Source of the DNA: Kiritimatiellia bacterium
GTDB taxonomy: Bacteria > Verrucomicrobiota > Kiritimatiellia > RFP12 > DVOR01
Assembly (NCBI GenBank): GCA_017548245.1
Contig: JAFYMU010000003.1
Span: forward strand, 1-7,481
Direction of reading: 5' to 3'
Length of the DNA: 7,481 nt
Made by a program: the position numbers and the translations under genes. Of this stretch, positions 7,380-7,481 are shown piece after piece; the stretch's first letter is position 1, and every line of letters begins with the position of its first letter. The notes below the pieces were generated by a model. That model had not been told where the DNA came from. It ran no database searches and saw only the letters and a list, made by a program, of their open reading frames with translations.

Positions 7380-7481
7380 TTAGAGGCCGCCATAACGGCG
7401 ATTACGTTGTTCAAAAGCGTCGAGCGCGGCCTTAAAATCAGCCTCACTGAAATCGGGCCACAAGACTGGCGTCACATAGAG
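7380..7481 (-). CDS. uppS: Isoprenyl transferase (undecaprenyl diphosphate synthase), C-terminal 33 residues only
   Basis: The frame is open from the right window edge to a TAA at 7382-7380. The visible tail includes LYVTPVLWPDFSEADF, then KAALDAFEQRNRRYGG near the end. This closely follows the conserved C-terminus of cis-prenyltransferases; from memory, the E. coli protein has ELYFTDVLWPDF, a DF..AL.AF helix, and RERRFGG. These enzymes condense isopentenyl diphosphate units onto farnesyl diphosphate to make the C55 lipid carrier for peptidoglycan and other envelope glycans, in the cytoplasm at the membrane. The catalytic N-terminal part lies outside the window, so completeness cannot be judged. 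The gene ends in its own terminator; cdsA or dxr often lie next to uppS in bacteria, but the downstream neighbour here is a phosphate transporter. Confidence 0.9.
   Translation of the reverse strand, partial: LYVTPVLWPDFSEADFKAALDAFEQRNRRYGGL

Overview
The window holds four genes, all read on the minus strand. From the right-hand edge leftwards, in the direction of transcription, they are: the last 33 codons of an isoprenyl transferase gene (uppS); a complete Na+/phosphate cotransporter gene (491 aa); a complete gene for a very large secreted multidomain protein (1364 aa); and the first 462 codons of a secreted beta-helix protein that runs off the left edge. I see no RNA gene, mobile element, CRISPR array or long non-coding stretch. 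The only intergenic gaps are about 158, 242 and 20 bases.

The organism looks like a Gram-negative-type bacterium of the Planctomycetes-Verrucomicrobia-Chlamydiae group, possibly Kiritimatiellota or a relative. This is inferred from protein style only: a signal peptide followed by a 'choice-of-anchor Q' type signature in a beta-helix protein; a huge exported protein joining a thioredoxin-like fold, a transglutaminase-like Cys/His/Asp core and a C-terminal F5/8 type C (discoidin) domain; and Shine-Dalgarno-led starts. No 16S or other strong marker is present, so the assignment is tentative.

There are three transcription units. The uppS gene ends at a near-perfect hairpin with a UUCG loop and a T tract. 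The Na+/Pi cotransporter then starts anew behind three direct repeats of a 7-base unit spaced exactly 11 bases apart, followed by a good -10 box. This is the geometry of a Pho box, so the gene is probably induced by phosphate starvation. Its transcript ends at a second hairpin/T-tract terminator. The third unit holds the two secreted-protein genes, separated by only 20 bases, with a strong AGGAGG site before the second.

The most interesting part is this last operon. Its first product combines a thioredoxin-like domain that has lost one active-site cysteine, a central beta-rich region, a transglutaminase-like domain with a plausible catalytic triad, and a C-terminal carbohydrate- or surface-binding domain. 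Its second product is a surface or secreted beta-helix protein that appears to begin a second beta-helix unit before the window ends. I do not know a described system of this composition.
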